Translations under genes and position numbers: made by a program
The notes under the pieces: model-generated
Databases searched by the model: none
The model's input: the letters and a program-made list of their open reading frames with translations, nothing else
What the model was told of the DNA's origin: nothing
NCBI GenBank assembly: GCA_019419525.1
Contig: DXZU01000032.1
Coordinates: 1 to 23,806, forward strand
From: Collinsella sp.
Lineage (GTDB): Bacteria > Actinomycetota > Coriobacteriia > Coriobacteriales > Coriobacteriaceae
Reading direction: 5' to 3'
Length of the DNA stretch: 23,806 nucleotides
Part shown: in pieces, positions 7,539 to 15,513 of the stretch
Position numbering within the stretch: position 1 is the first letter of the stretch
Layout: the number at the start of each line of letters is the position of its first letter

Positions 7539-7567
7539 ATTGTAGCCCAGGCGCAAGCGGCCCCACA
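7539..7567 (-). promoter_or_regulatory. candidate thyA promoter
   Basis: On the minus strand, TACAAT (7544-7539) is a good -10. At 17 bp upstream the -35 would be TGTGGG, a poor match. The resulting leader would be about 28 nt. The left CATATG palindrome (7591-7604) lies about 47 bp upstream of this -10. Confidence 0.35.
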
Positions 7568-7590
7568 GCCCTAACATAAGCCCTCATTTT

Positions 7591-7604
7591 CTGACATATG
7601 CCAG
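7591..7604. promoter_or_regulatory. operator-like palindrome, copy 1
   Basis: CTGACATATGCCAG is palindromic except for one pair (consensus CTGRCATATGYCAG). It matches copy 2 at 7645-7657 in TGACATATG(C/T)CAG. It lies just upstream of the candidate -35 (7612-7617) of the DUF134 gene and 53 bp, about five helical turns, from copy 2. It is probably a binding site for a dimeric regulator, most simply the adjacent DUF134 protein. Confidence 0.55.
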
Positions 7605-7611
7605 AAATTCC

Positions 7612-7639
7612 TTGCGTAAATCCGCACGGTCGTTATTCT
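7612..7639 (+). promoter_or_regulatory. candidate promoter of the DUF134/NifX-like gene
   Basis: TTGCGT (7612-7617) and TATTCT (7634-7639) are 16 bp apart. Transcription would begin near 7646, inside palindrome copy 2, which would fit repression by occlusion. The TTGACA at 7644-7649 also resembles a -35 but would put the -10 on top of the start codon. Confidence 0.4.
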
Positions 7640-7644
7640 ATTGT

Positions 7645-7656
7645 TGACATATGTCA
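7645..7656. promoter_or_regulatory. operator-like palindrome, copy 2
   Basis: TGACATATGTCA is a perfect 12-bp palindrome located 14 bp before the ATG of the DUF134 gene and directly downstream of its candidate -10. Together with copy 1 it brackets the core promoter, the layout expected of autoregulation. Confidence 0.6.
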
Positions 7657-7670
7657 GATATGGAGAGTGT

Positions 7671-8435
7671 ATGGCAGGAAGACGTGAAAAATTGCGCCGC
7701 GTCGGGATCATCCCCGAATATCGCGGTTTTACCCCCGATGGCCTTGCCAGCGGAGAGGCCATCGACATGACGGTCGACGAACTCGAGGTCCTGCGGCTAT
7801 GCGACCTGGAAGGCCTCAATCAGGAGGCCGTCGCAAAGCACATGGGCATCGCGCGCGCCACGGTGGCGGCAATTTGCAGCCGAGCGCATCGCAAGGTGGC
7901 AAATGCGCTGGTCAATGGTCGGGCGCTCGTCATCGAGGGCGGCAATATCGCGTACTCCCCCATCACCGCAACGACGGCCGCATGGCCAGCAAAGGAGGTC
8001 GACACCATGAGGGTGGCAACCACGTACGACAACGGCAACATCTTTATGCACTTTGGCCGCAGCGAGCAGTTCAAGATCTACGACATTCAGGATGGCAAGG
8101 TACTCAACGAGCAGGTCGTGGGCACCGACGGCACCGGTCATGGTGCCCTTGCGGGCCTGCTCGCCAACGGTGGCGTGGACACGCTCATCTGCGGCGGCAT
8201 CGGCGGTGGCGCCATCAACGCGCTTGCCCAAGCCGGCATCACGGTGTACGCAGGAGCTCAGGGCAGCTGCGACGCTTGTGTCGAGGCCCTTATCGCCGGA
8301 ACGCTCGCACAGAACGGCGAGGCCACGTGCGGCTGCCACGGCCATGGCCACGACCACGCCCACGAACATGGCGAGTCCTGCAGCTGCCACGGCCATCACG
8401 AGCACGAGGGCCACGAGGGCTGCGGCTGCCACTAA
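7671..8435 (+). CDS. DUF134 (UPF0251) DNA-binding domain fused to a dinitrogenase Fe-Mo-cofactor (NifX/NafY-like) domain with His/Cys-rich tail
   Basis: The 254-residue product has three parts. Residues 1-95 match DUF134, a helix-turn-helix family with sigma-like NQEAVAKHMGIARATVAAIC at 50-69. Residues 112-218 match the NifX/NafY/dinitrogenase iron-molybdenum cofactor fold (MRVATTYDNGNIFMHFGRSE, then GGIGGGAINALAQAGI). Residues 220-254 hold 12 His and 6 Cys and probably bind metal. Such domains bind Fe-S/Mo clusters in nitrogenase assembly, but members also occur widely in anaerobes that do not fix nitrogen, and no nif genes are here. I infer a metal- or cluster-sensing regulator. The ATG at 7671 has GGAG 5-6 nt upstream. 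An earlier in-frame TTG (7641) falls inside the operator region and is rejected. Confidence 0.85.
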   Translation: MAGRREKLRRVGIIPEYRGFTPDGLASGEAIDMTVDELEVLRLCDLEGLNQEAVAKHMGIARATVAAICSRAHRKVANALVNGRALVIEGGNIAYSPITATTAAWPAKEVDTMRVATTYDNGNIFMHFGRSEQFKIYDIQDGKVLNEQVVGTDGTGHGALAGLLANGGVDTLICGGIGGGAINALAQAGITVYAGAQGSCDACVEALIAGTLAQNGEATCGCHGHGHDHAHEHGESCSCHGHHEHEGHEGCGCH

Positions 8436-8497
8436 CGGCACTGCACCGCGAGCTCGGGGCGCGACGCTGAACGCAGCCCAACTATCAAAGCCAACAA

Positions 8498-8531
8498 CAA
8501 AGGCCACCCGGTAGCTTCCGAGTGGCCTTTG
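8498..8531. terminator. bidirectional terminator between the DUF134 gene and ffh
   Basis: CAAAGGCCAC (8498-8507) pairs perfectly with GTGGCCTTTG (8522-8531). An inner CGG/CCG extends the stem around TAGCTT after one mismatch. Its position between convergent genes and the T-rich flank on minus (TTTGTTGTTGG) support termination from both directions. Confidence 0.75.
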
Positions 8532-8555
8532 CCATATCAAGCTGGAATTACAGCC

Positions 8556-10031
8556 CTATTTCTTATTGCGCATCTGCGCTTCCATCTGGCGCAGCAGGTC
8601 CATATCGGACTTAGGACCACCCGTTCCCAGGCCGCCCATGCCGCCCAAGCCCATGGCATCCAGACCGGGAATATTGGGCATGCGCATCTTCTTGCCCTTC
8701 TTGCCCTTTTTGCCCTTCTTGCCGCCGGCCTGTGCCTGATTGGCCATCGTGCGCATGCGGCCCATCATCTTGTTCATCTCGCCCCACTGCTTCATAAGGC
8801 TATTGACCTCGGTGGGGGTCACACCGGCGCCCTTGGCGATACGCGCGCGACGCTGGCCGTTGATGATGGAGGGACGCAGACGCTCCTCCTTGGTCATCGA
8901 CATGATGATGGCCTCGTTCTTGTCGAAGATGCCCTCGTCCAGGTTACCGCCCATCTGGTTGAGCGCGCGCTGGCCACCGGGGAGCATGCCCAGGATACCC
9001 TTCATGCCGCCCATCTTTTTGACGGCTTTCATCTGGTCGAGCATGTCGTTCATGGTAAAGCCCTCGCGCAGCATGCGCTCGGCAGCCTCGAGCTGTTCGG
9101 CATCGGCGGCCTCCTGGGCCTTCTCGATGATGCCGACAACGTCGCCCATGCCCAAGATTCGCTTGGCCATGCGATCGGGATAGAACGGCTCAAGCGAATC
9201 GGGTTTCTCGCCCATGCTCACAAACTTGATGGGCTTGCCGGTCACCTGACGCACCGAAAGCGCGCCACCGCCACGGGCGTCACCGTCGAGCTTGGAGATA
9301 ATCACACCATCAAAGTCGGTGCGCTCAGCAAACGTCGAGACCACGTTGACGATATCCTGGCCGGTCATGGCGTCGACGACCATCAGCACCTGGTCGGGCT
9401 TGACGGCCTTCTTGATGTCGACGGCCTCCTGCATCATCTGCTCGTCGATCTGCAGGCGGCCGGCGGTATCGACGATGACCACGTCACGCAGGTGGTCGAC
9501 GGCCTCCTGGATGGCGCCCTTGGCGATGTCGACCGGATGCTCGCCGTCACCGCGGAAGACCGGCACGCCGATCTCGCCACCGAGCGTGGCAAGCTGGTCG
9601 GCAGCAGCGGGACGGTAGACGTCGCACGCGGCGAGCAGCGGCGAGCGGCCCTGCTTCTTGAGCAGGTAGGCAAGCTTTACGGCAGCCGTGGTCTTACCGG
9701 AGCCCTGCAGGCCCACGAGCATGATGACATTAGGAATGCGGTTGCTAAAAACGAGCTTGCTCTCGGTTGAGCCAAGCATCTCGGTGAGCTCGTCGAGCAC
9801 GATCTTGACGACGTTTTGCGCCGGCGACAGCGACTCCATGACCTCGGCGGTCATGCAGCGCTCCTTGGTCTTAGCAACGAACTCCTTGACGACCTTAAAG
9901 TTAACGTCGGCCTCGAGCAGCGCCATGCGAATGTCGCGCATGGCCGAGGTGATATCGGCCTCGGTCAGCTTACCCTTGCCGCGCAGGCGGTCAAATGTGT
10001 CGTTGAGGCGATCGCTCAGAGAATCAAACAC
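8556..10031 (-). CDS. ffh: signal recognition particle GTPase Ffh (SRP54)
   Basis: This is the protein subunit of SRP. It binds 4.5S/scRNA and signal sequences on ribosomes and docks with FtsY. The 491-residue product has the N domain (1-90), G1 GLQGSGKTT (about 106-114), DTAGRLQ and SKLDGDARGG in the G domain, and a Met-rich M domain with the RNA-binding IINGQRRARIAKGAGVT. It is longer than E. coli Ffh because of a C-terminal extension. That extension has four tandem GKK units (437-448) followed by Gly/Met-rich sequence. The start is GTG with AAGGAG 6 nt upstream. It begins 10 nt after the ftsY stop. No ylxM gene is inserted between them, unlike Bacillus. Confidence 0.98.
   Translation of the reverse strand: MFDSLSDRLNDTFDRLRGKGKLTEADITSAMRDIRMALLEADVNFKVVKEFVAKTKERCMTAEVMESLSPAQNVVKIVLDELTEMLGSTESKLVFSNRIPNVIMLVGLQGSGKTTAAVKLAYLLKKQGRSPLLAACDVYRPAAADQLATLGGEIGVPVFRGDGEHPVDIAKGAIQEAVDHLRDVVIVDTAGRLQIDEQMMQEAVDIKKAVKPDQVLMVVDAMTGQDIVNVVSTFAERTDFDGVIISKLDGDARGGGALSVRQVTGKPIKFVSMGEKPDSLEPFYPDRMAKRILGMGDVVGIIEKAQEAADAEQLEAAERMLREGFTMNDMLDQMKAVKKMGGMKGILGMLPGGQRALNQMGGNLDEGIFDKNEAIIMSMTKEERLRPSIINGQRRARIAKGAGVTPTEVNSLMKQWGEMNKMMGRMRTMANQAQAGGKKGKKGKKGKKMRMPNIPGLDAMGLGGMGGLGTGGPKSDMDLLRQMEAQMRNKK
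8688..8723. repeat. four tandem 9-bp units in the 3' part of ffh
   Basis: CTTCTTGCC repeats four times in a row, the third unit with one substitution (CTTTTTGCC). On the minus strand each unit encodes Gly-Lys-Lys, giving a basic patch at Ffh residues 437-448. Such a tract can vary in copy number by slippage. Confidence 0.9.
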
Positions 10032-10041
10032 TGGTTACTCC

Positions 10042-10959
10042 TTAATTGGACTCGCCCACCAGGGCGCGGCAGAAATCTTTGGCATTGAACTCCTGCAGGT
10101 CATCGACCTGCTCGCCCACGCCAATGCGCAGGATCGGGAGCTTGAGCTTCTCAGCCACGGCCATGGCGATACCGCCTTTTGCCGTGCCGTCGAGCTTGGT
10201 CATGATAATACCGTCCAGGCCCAGCGCCTCGTTAAACTCGAGCGCCTGGTTCAGACCGTTCTGGCCGGTGGCGGCATCGATCACGAGCACGACCGAGACG
10301 GGCATGGGGCCGGCGGCCATATTGGCGGCGCGCTTACGCGTCACGTTAACCACCTTGGCAAGCTCGCGCATGAGTTCGGGGCTTGTGTGCAGACGACCGG
10401 CGGTGTCGATCAGCACCAGGTCGCTGCCGCGCCTGTCGGCCTCATCGAGCACGTCGTAGCACACGCTCGCCGGGTCGGAACCGCGATCGCGCTTGATGAC
10501 GGGGACGCCGGCGCGCTGACCCCACACATCGAGCTGCTCGATGGCGGCGGCGCGGAAGGTATCGGCAGAACCGATCACCACGTTCTTGCCGCGGGCAGCC
10601 ATGGCGCTCGCAATCTTGCCGACCGTTGTGGTCTTGCCGGCGCCGTTGATGCCCACAAACAGCACGCAGCTCGGCGTATCGGAAAACGGATCACGCTCAA
10701 CAGGCACAAAATGGCCCTCGAGCTGCTCGGCCAGAGCGCGGCGAAGCTGCGGGGCGGTCTTAAGGTTCTTCTTGGCAGCAGCATCGCGCAGGTCATCGGA
10801 GACCTGAATAGCGACCTCGGCACCCATGTCACCCATGACGAGGGTGTCCTCAAGGTCCTCCCAAAAGTCCTCGTCGACCTCGCCGCCAAAGTAGAAGACC
10901 TCGTTGAGGGCCTCGCGGCTGCGCTCAAGTCCGCGCGAGAGAGCGTCAAAGAATCCCAT
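10042..10959 (-). CDS. ftsY: signal recognition particle receptor FtsY
   Basis: This membrane-associated SRP receptor GTPase pairs with Ffh to deliver ribosome-nascent chains to the translocon. The 305-residue product shows the NG domain only: GINGAGKTTTVGKIA (G1), DTFRAAA, DTAGRLH and TKLDGTAKGG, ending in GVGEQVDDLQEF. The long acidic N-terminal domain of E. coli FtsY is absent, as is common in Gram-positives. A short amphipathic-looking N terminus (MGFFDALSRGLERSREAL) could touch the membrane. The ATG overlaps the smc stop as TAATG, so translation is probably coupled. The ffh start is 10 nt downstream. Confidence 0.98.
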   Translation of the reverse strand: MGFFDALSRGLERSREALNEVFYFGGEVDEDFWEDLEDTLVMGDMGAEVAIQVSDDLRDAAAKKNLKTAPQLRRALAEQLEGHFVPVERDPFSDTPSCVLFVGINGAGKTTTVGKIASAMAARGKNVVIGSADTFRAAAIEQLDVWGQRAGVPVIKRDRGSDPASVCYDVLDEADRRGSDLVLIDTAGRLHTSPELMRELAKVVNVTRKRAANMAAGPMPVSVVLVIDAATGQNGLNQALEFNEALGLDGIIMTKLDGTAKGGIAMAVAEKLKLPILRIGVGEQVDDLQEFNAKDFCRALVGESN

Positions 10960-13900
10960 TATGCATTCACGACCTTTCCGGTTTCGCGATCGAGTTTTTG
11001 CGAGACGACGCGGCTGACGCCGTCGGCTTGCATCGAGACGCCATAGAGAACGTCAGCGTCCTCCATAGTACGGCGCTGATGCGAAATGACCAAGAGCTGT
11101 GTATCGGAACGCAGCACATCGAGGGCTCCGATGAGCTTGGACAGGTTGGCGTCATCAAGCGCCGCCTCGACCTCGTCCAGCACATAGAACGGCACCGTGC
11201 GCGTGCGGTACACGGCAAAGAGCAGGGCGAGCGCCGTCAGACTCTTCTCGCCACCCGACATGAGCATCATCTTGGTAATGCGCTTGCCGCGCGGCTGCGC
11301 CACAACCTCAATGCCCGTCTCGGCAGGATGCTCGGGATCGGTCATCTCAAGATGAGCCTGGCCACCCGGGAACAGCATGGCGAAGATCTCGCGGAAGTTC
11401 GCGTCGACCTTCTCAAACGTCACCAGAAACGCCTTGCGCATCTTGCGATCAATGGCCACCGTGATCTTGGTGAGCGCCTTGCGCGCGCTCTCCAGATCAG
11501 CCAGCTGCTCCTCGATGTAGTCGGCGCGGCGCTTGAGCTGCTCGTACTCCTCCATGGCAACCTGGTTCACGGGGCCCAGATTGTTGATCTGGCGCACAAG
11601 CTGGTTGAGCTCGCGCTCGGCGGCATCGCGATCGGTGGGCGCCGGCAGCATGAGCGCTTCCTCGAGCACCGTGGTACCGTCGGCGGTAATAGCCTTGATG
11701 GCCGCCTCTACCTGCACCTCGAGCTTGCCGCGCGCAACCTTGAACTCATTTTGCGTCGCCGTGGCGGCATCAACCCGCTCCTTGGCACGGGAGACCCCGG
11801 CCTTGGCATCCTCGATGGTCTTCTTGAGCGAAGCGGAGTCCGCCTCTTCCAGAGAGGCCTGGTCACGCAGGCGCGCTGCCCAATCCGATGCGCGTTCCAA
11901 CAGGGCAGAATAGCGTTCGTGCATGGGGTCGACGCGCAGGCGCAGCAGCTCGAGCGAGCGCGAAGCCTGGCGTGTTCCGCGGATACGACGGTCGATGCCC
12001 TCAAGACGATGCTCAAGGTCGGGCACGCGGCCCTTCAGCGAACGCAGGCGCTCGCTCGTCTGGGCCAGGCGCACCTTGGCATCGGCGAGCTTACCGGCGG
12101 CCTCGGAATCGTCACGGCGAACGCGATCGAGCTCATCGTTGGCCTCGGCAATCTGGAGACCCAGGTCGCTTGCCTGTGCACGCGCCTCGTCACGCGAACG
12201 GGTGAGCTCGTCAACGCGCGGGCGCGCAGCGCGAACGGCCTCGGAGGCCTGCTCGCGGCGCTTGGAGATGCGCACGCGCTCGACCTCGGCATTGTTGACG
12301 CTTTGCTCCAAGCGGCCGATCTCGGAGAGCAGCGAGCGGCGCTCGCCCTCAAGACGGGCGATCTCACCGGCGGCATCGCCCTCGGCGGCACGTGCCTCCT
12401 CGACGGCGGCGTTGGCCTCAACGACTTGGTCCGAAGCATGCTCAAAGATGGTAGCCAGATCGGGTTCCAGGCCCTCGAGCTCACGGATGCGGCGCTTGCG
12501 CTCCAAGGCACCCGAAGCCTCGCCGGCATCGAGCCCCACGCGCACCAGACCACCACAGCTCACGCGGGCGCCATCGGGAGTCACGTAGGTCACACCGTCA
12601 ACGACAGGGGCAGCCAACGCGGCAGCCAAGTCATCGACCACGTAATAGCCGCCGAGAAGGGCCTCGACAACCGGGCCATAACCGGAGCGCACGGACAGAC
12701 GATCGACCAGACGCGTACCGGCAGCGCCATTGGCAGCAGCACCACCGCTCACGCCGCGCGCCACCAACAGCGCCTCGCCCGAAGCCTTCTTTTGGTCCAA
12801 AGCCGCACGACCGGCGCGCTCAAGCGTAGCGGCATCATCAAACAAAAGAGCATCGATATCGCCGGCAAGTAGTTGCTCAACCAGGCCCTCAAGCTCACGA
12901 GGGGCGTCGAGCACGTCGCCCAGACGGCCTGAGACATCATCGCCCAGTGCGCCCATCAGACGGCTCACCAGCGGCGAGCTGTCTGCCATGCGGGCATCAA
13001 GCTTCTTTTGGCTGGCAAGCTCCGAGCGCACCTCGGACAGCTTGTTGCGCGCCTCGCTCTCACGATTACGCAAGTCCTTCAGGGCTGCACGGGCGACCTC
13101 GGTGGCCTCGCGCGCATCGTTCTGGGCCTGACGAGCCGCCTCAAGGGCACTCTCAAGCTCCTCAGCACGGTCGCGACGGCTATCAAGCGATGCTGTAACC
13201 TCCTCGAGCTGTTCATCAATCTGCTCCAGGCGCGAGGCGTACATGTTGTCCTCGACCTCGGCGTTGCTCAGCGAGTCCTTCACCTTGGCGAGTTCGAGCG
13301 CCGCGTTATCGGCCACACGCTGCACATCGCGTTGCTCACGCGTAAGCTGCGAAATCTGATTGTCGAGCGCCACGCGCCGCTCGTGGAGCTCAGCGGCGGC
13401 AGGACCAGCGGCGTCAACGTCCTCCTGGGCCTGCATGTGCGCGCCGGTCACTTCCTCAAGCTGTGCACGCGCGTCCTCGAGCTCCTCGACCACGCGACGA
13501 CGCTGATGCTCGGAGCTCGAGATCTGGCCACGCATGTCGGACAGGCGCGACACCATGTTGTGGCCCTTTTCCTCGAGCAGGCGCATATCGGAGTTAATGC
13601 GGCCGACCACGTCTTGCATATGGCGGCGCTGCTCGCCCAGGTCGCCCACAAACAGGCCCTTTTCCTCGAGCATAACCTGGAGCTTCTCGAGCTCGCGCTC
13701 CTTTTCGCCCATGCGGTACTGCGCAAGCTCCAGCTCGGCGGCGCCTTCCTTGGAGCGGCTCTCCAAGTCGTTCCACTGCGACTGCAGCGAACGAAGCTCG
13801 TCGACGGCCAGCATCTGCGTAAGTTCGTTCGCGCGCGAGGACAGCTCTTTGTACTTGCGCGCGCGATCGACCTGACGCTCCAGCGGCCGCAGCTGACGGG

Positions 13901-14495
13901 CGATTTCCTTATTGATGTCGCGGGCACGGGTCAAGTGCTCGTCCATCGATTTAATCTTTTTGAGCGCACGCTCCTTGCGGCGTTTGTGCTTGGAGATGCC
14001 GGCGGCCTCCTCGATGAGGGCACGGCGCTCCTCGGGGCGGCTCTGCAAAATGGCGTCGAGCTTGCCCTGGCTGATGATGGAATGCGTATCCTTACCCAGG
14101 CCCGAATCGTGCAGGATGTCCTGGATGTCCATCAGGCGGCACGGGCTCGAGTTGATGAGGTACTCGCTTTCGCCCGAGCGATACATACGACGGGTGATGG
14201 CGACCTCGTCAAAGTCGACGGGCAGCATATGGTCCGAGTTATCGAGCACCAGAGTGACCTCGGCGACACCCACCGGCTTGCGCGCTGACGAGCCCGAGAA
14301 GATGACATCCTCCATGGCCTGGCCGCGCAGCTGCTTGGCGCTCTGCTCGCCCAGGACCCACAGAATCGAGTCAGAGATGTTCGATTTTCCCGAGCCGTTG
14401 GGACCGACGATGACGGTCAGGCCCGGCTCAAACGTCATATGGGCGCGGTCGGCAAACGACTTGAACCCTTTGAGCGTGAGGGACTTGAGATACAC
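10959..14495 (-). CDS. smc: chromosome segregation protein SMC
   Basis: SMC dimers with ScpA/ScpB load on DNA and extrude loops for chromosome organisation and segregation. At 1178 residues the protein is full length. The N-terminal ATPase half has Walker A GPNGSGKS (31-38). Long heptad-rich coiled coils run at about 165-495 and 660-1000. They flank a hinge at about 505-655. The C-terminal half has signature LMSGGEKS (1078-1085) and Walker B with D1107-E1108 in YVLDEVEAALDD. The start is GTG at 14495 with GAGG just upstream, 10 nt after the rnc stop. The rnc-smc-ftsY order is widespread in Gram-positives. scpA and scpB are not in the window. Confidence 0.98.
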   Translation of the reverse strand: MYLKSLTLKGFKSFADRAHMTFEPGLTVIVGPNGSGKSNISDSILWVLGEQSAKQLRGQAMEDVIFSGSSARKPVGVAEVTLVLDNSDHMLPVDFDEVAITRRMYRSGESEYLINSSPCRLMDIQDILHDSGLGKDTHSIISQGKLDAILQSRPEERRALIEEAAGISKHKRRKERALKKIKSMDEHLTRARDINKEIARQLRPLERQVDRARKYKELSSRANELTQMLAVDELRSLQSQWNDLESRSKEGAAELELAQYRMGEKERELEKLQVMLEEKGLFVGDLGEQRRHMQDVVGRINSDMRLLEEKGHNMVSRLSDMRGQISSSEHQRRRVVEELEDARAQLEEVTGAHMQAQEDVDAAGPAAAELHERRVALDNQISQLTREQRDVQRVADNAALELAKVKDSLSNAEVEDNMYASRLEQIDEQLEEVTASLDSRRDRAEELESALEAARQAQNDAREATEVARAALKDLRNRESEARNKLSEVRSELASQKKLDARMADSSPLVSRLMGALGDDVSGRLGDVLDAPRELEGLVEQLLAGDIDALLFDDAATLERAGRAALDQKKASGEALLVARGVSGGAAANGAAGTRLVDRLSVRSGYGPVVEALLGGYYVVDDLAAALAAPVVDGVTYVTPDGARVSCGGLVRVGLDAGEASGALERKRRIRELEGLEPDLATIFEHASDQVVEANAAVEEARAAEGDAAGEIARLEGERRSLLSEIGRLEQSVNNAEVERVRISKRREQASEAVRAARPRVDELTRSRDEARAQASDLGLQIAEANDELDRVRRDDSEAAGKLADAKVRLAQTSERLRSLKGRVPDLEHRLEGIDRRIRGTRQASRSLELLRLRVDPMHERYSALLERASDWAARLRDQASLEEADSASLKKTIEDAKAGVSRAKERVDAATATQNEFKVARGKLEVQVEAAIKAITADGTTVLEEALMLPAPTDRDAAERELNQLVRQINNLGPVNQVAMEEYEQLKRRADYIEEQLADLESARKALTKITVAIDRKMRKAFLVTFEKVDANFREIFAMLFPGGQAHLEMTDPEHPAETGIEVVAQPRGKRITKMMLMSGGEKSLTALALLFAVYRTRTVPFYVLDEVEAALDDANLSKLIGALDVLRSDTQLLVISHQRRTMEDADVLYGVSMQADGVSRVVSQKLDRETGKVVNA

Positions 14496-14505
14496 GGTTC
14501 CTCGC

Positions 14506-15231
14506 TTAAACAGGCTTCTTGTTGAGAATCACGCCGTTGGTGGTGTAGCCCATGCGGTCAAGTGCCTCGAGTGCAGCGGCTCCCTCGGCTTCCTTCTTTG
14601 AGGAGCCGGAGCCGCGACCCTGGCGAATACCATCGATCAACACCACGGCGGTAAAGGTGGGCGCATGCGCCGGGCCCTCGGAGCCAACGAGCTTATACGC
14701 CGGGGGTTCGTGACCGTCGGCTTGCACGCACTCCTGCAAGAACGATTTGGGGTTCGCGGGGTGCTCGGCACGCTCGGAAGCCAAATGCGGCTTAAGCGTA
14801 CGGTGGATAAACTCCGCTGCGGCATCCCAGCCGGCGTCCAGGTACAGCGCGCCCACGAGCGACTCGTAGACGTTCTCGAGCGCCGAATGCAGGCCGCGCG
14901 CACCGGTACCGGTCTCGGAGGCACCAAAGATGATGATGTCGTCGATGCCCAACTCGTGAGAAACCTCGGACAGCGTGGCGCCCGAGACAAGCGACACCTT
15001 CAGGCGCGTGAGTTTGCCCTCGTCAAACTCCGGATAGGACTCAAAGAGCGAACGGGCGACGACGGCGCCCAAAATGGAATCGCCCAAGAACTCAAGGCGC
15101 TCATAGCTGGCAGAAACCGGCTGGCCCTCGACTGCCGAGGGATGCGTAAGCGCCGCGCGCAGCAGTACCTTATTATTGAACTCGTGGCCCAGGATTTCCT
15201 GGGCACGCGTAAGTCGTTCAGACAAAGCCAA
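14506..15231 (-). CDS. rnc: ribonuclease III
   Basis: This endonuclease cleaves double-stranded RNA in rRNA precursors and regulatory duplexes. The 241-residue product has the signature ERLEFLGDSILG (44-55), the second catalytic block ALENVYESLVGALYLD (117-132) and a C-terminal double-stranded-RNA-binding domain (about 157-228). The position equivalent to the metal-binding Asp114 of E. coli is Asn120 (codon AAC), while the partner Glu is kept (E123). Activity may therefore be altered, or the lineage may tolerate the change. The start appears to be TTG at 15231, with another TTG at 15225, and the gap to the acpP stop is only 3 nt. The weak start fits low expression through coupling to acpP. 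Confidence 0.95.
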   Translation of the reverse strand: MALSERLTRAQEILGHEFNNKVLLRAALTHPSAVEGQPVSASYERLEFLGDSILGAVVARSLFESYPEFDEGKLTRLKVSLVSGATLSEVSHELGIDDIIIFGASETGTGARGLHSALENVYESLVGALYLDAGWDAAAEFIHRTLKPHLASERAEHPANPKSFLQECVQADGHEPPAYKLVGSEGPAHAPTFTAVVLIDGIRQGRGSGSSKKEAEGAAALEALDRMGYTTNGVILNKKPV

Positions 15232-15234
15232 GAC

Positions 15235-15477
15235 CTAGGCCTCCCTGGCGTGTTCGATCGCGTCGACGGCGTCGGCGACAGAGTTGAGCGAGAGCAGAGT
15301 CTCGTCATCGATCTCGAGGTTGAACTCGTCCTCGATAGCCGTAACCAGCTGCAGGCGCTCGAGCGAGTTGGCATCGAGATCGTCAAAGGTGGTCTCATCG
15401 CTAATTTCGGCAACATCGACGCCCAGAACGTCAGCAGCGACCTCGGCGATCTTGTCGAAGATTTCGGAGCGGTCCAT
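15235..15477 (-). CDS. acpP: acyl carrier protein
   Basis: This small acidic protein carries growing acyl chains on a 4'-phosphopantetheine attached to serine and supplies acyl-ACP to PlsX. From the ATG at 15477 (AGGA 6 nt upstream) it has 80 residues. It shows the typical helix II region DDLDANSLERLQLVTAIEDE. The attachment motif is NSL rather than the usual DSL, so the residue before the modified serine is Asn. Net charge is strongly negative, as expected. A longer in-frame reading back to 15714 is rejected because its extra residues are unlike ACP and cross a palindrome and part of plsX. It sits between plsX and rnc. Confidence 0.95.
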   Translation of the reverse strand: MDRSEIFDKIAEVAADVLGVDVAEISDETTFDDLDANSLERLQLVTAIEDEFNLEIDDETLLSLNSVADAVDAIEHAREA

Positions 15478-15513
15478 AGCGCTTCCTCTCATAGTGAATG
15501 AATACCAAAAGAA

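Noticed and set aside
7644..7649. TTGACA as a -35 box for the DUF134 gene
   Set aside because: A -10 at normal spacing would overlap the start codon; the hexamer is better explained as part of the palindrome.
7641..7670. Earlier TTG start for the DUF134 gene
   Set aside because: It would make the operator palindrome coding, and the ATG at 7671 has a proper ribosome site and matches the family start.
8318..8435. His/Cys-rich repeat-like DNA (GGCCACG and GGCCATG units) as a mobile or structural repeat
   Set aside because: The pattern follows from coding Gly-His/Glu-His pairs in the protein tail and is not a separate repeat element.
10998..12872. 624-codon open frame opposite smc, with others at 13008-14288 and 19243-21099
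   Set aside because: They mirror the real genes smc and recG, have low-complexity His/Leu/Gly-rich translations and no plausible starts.
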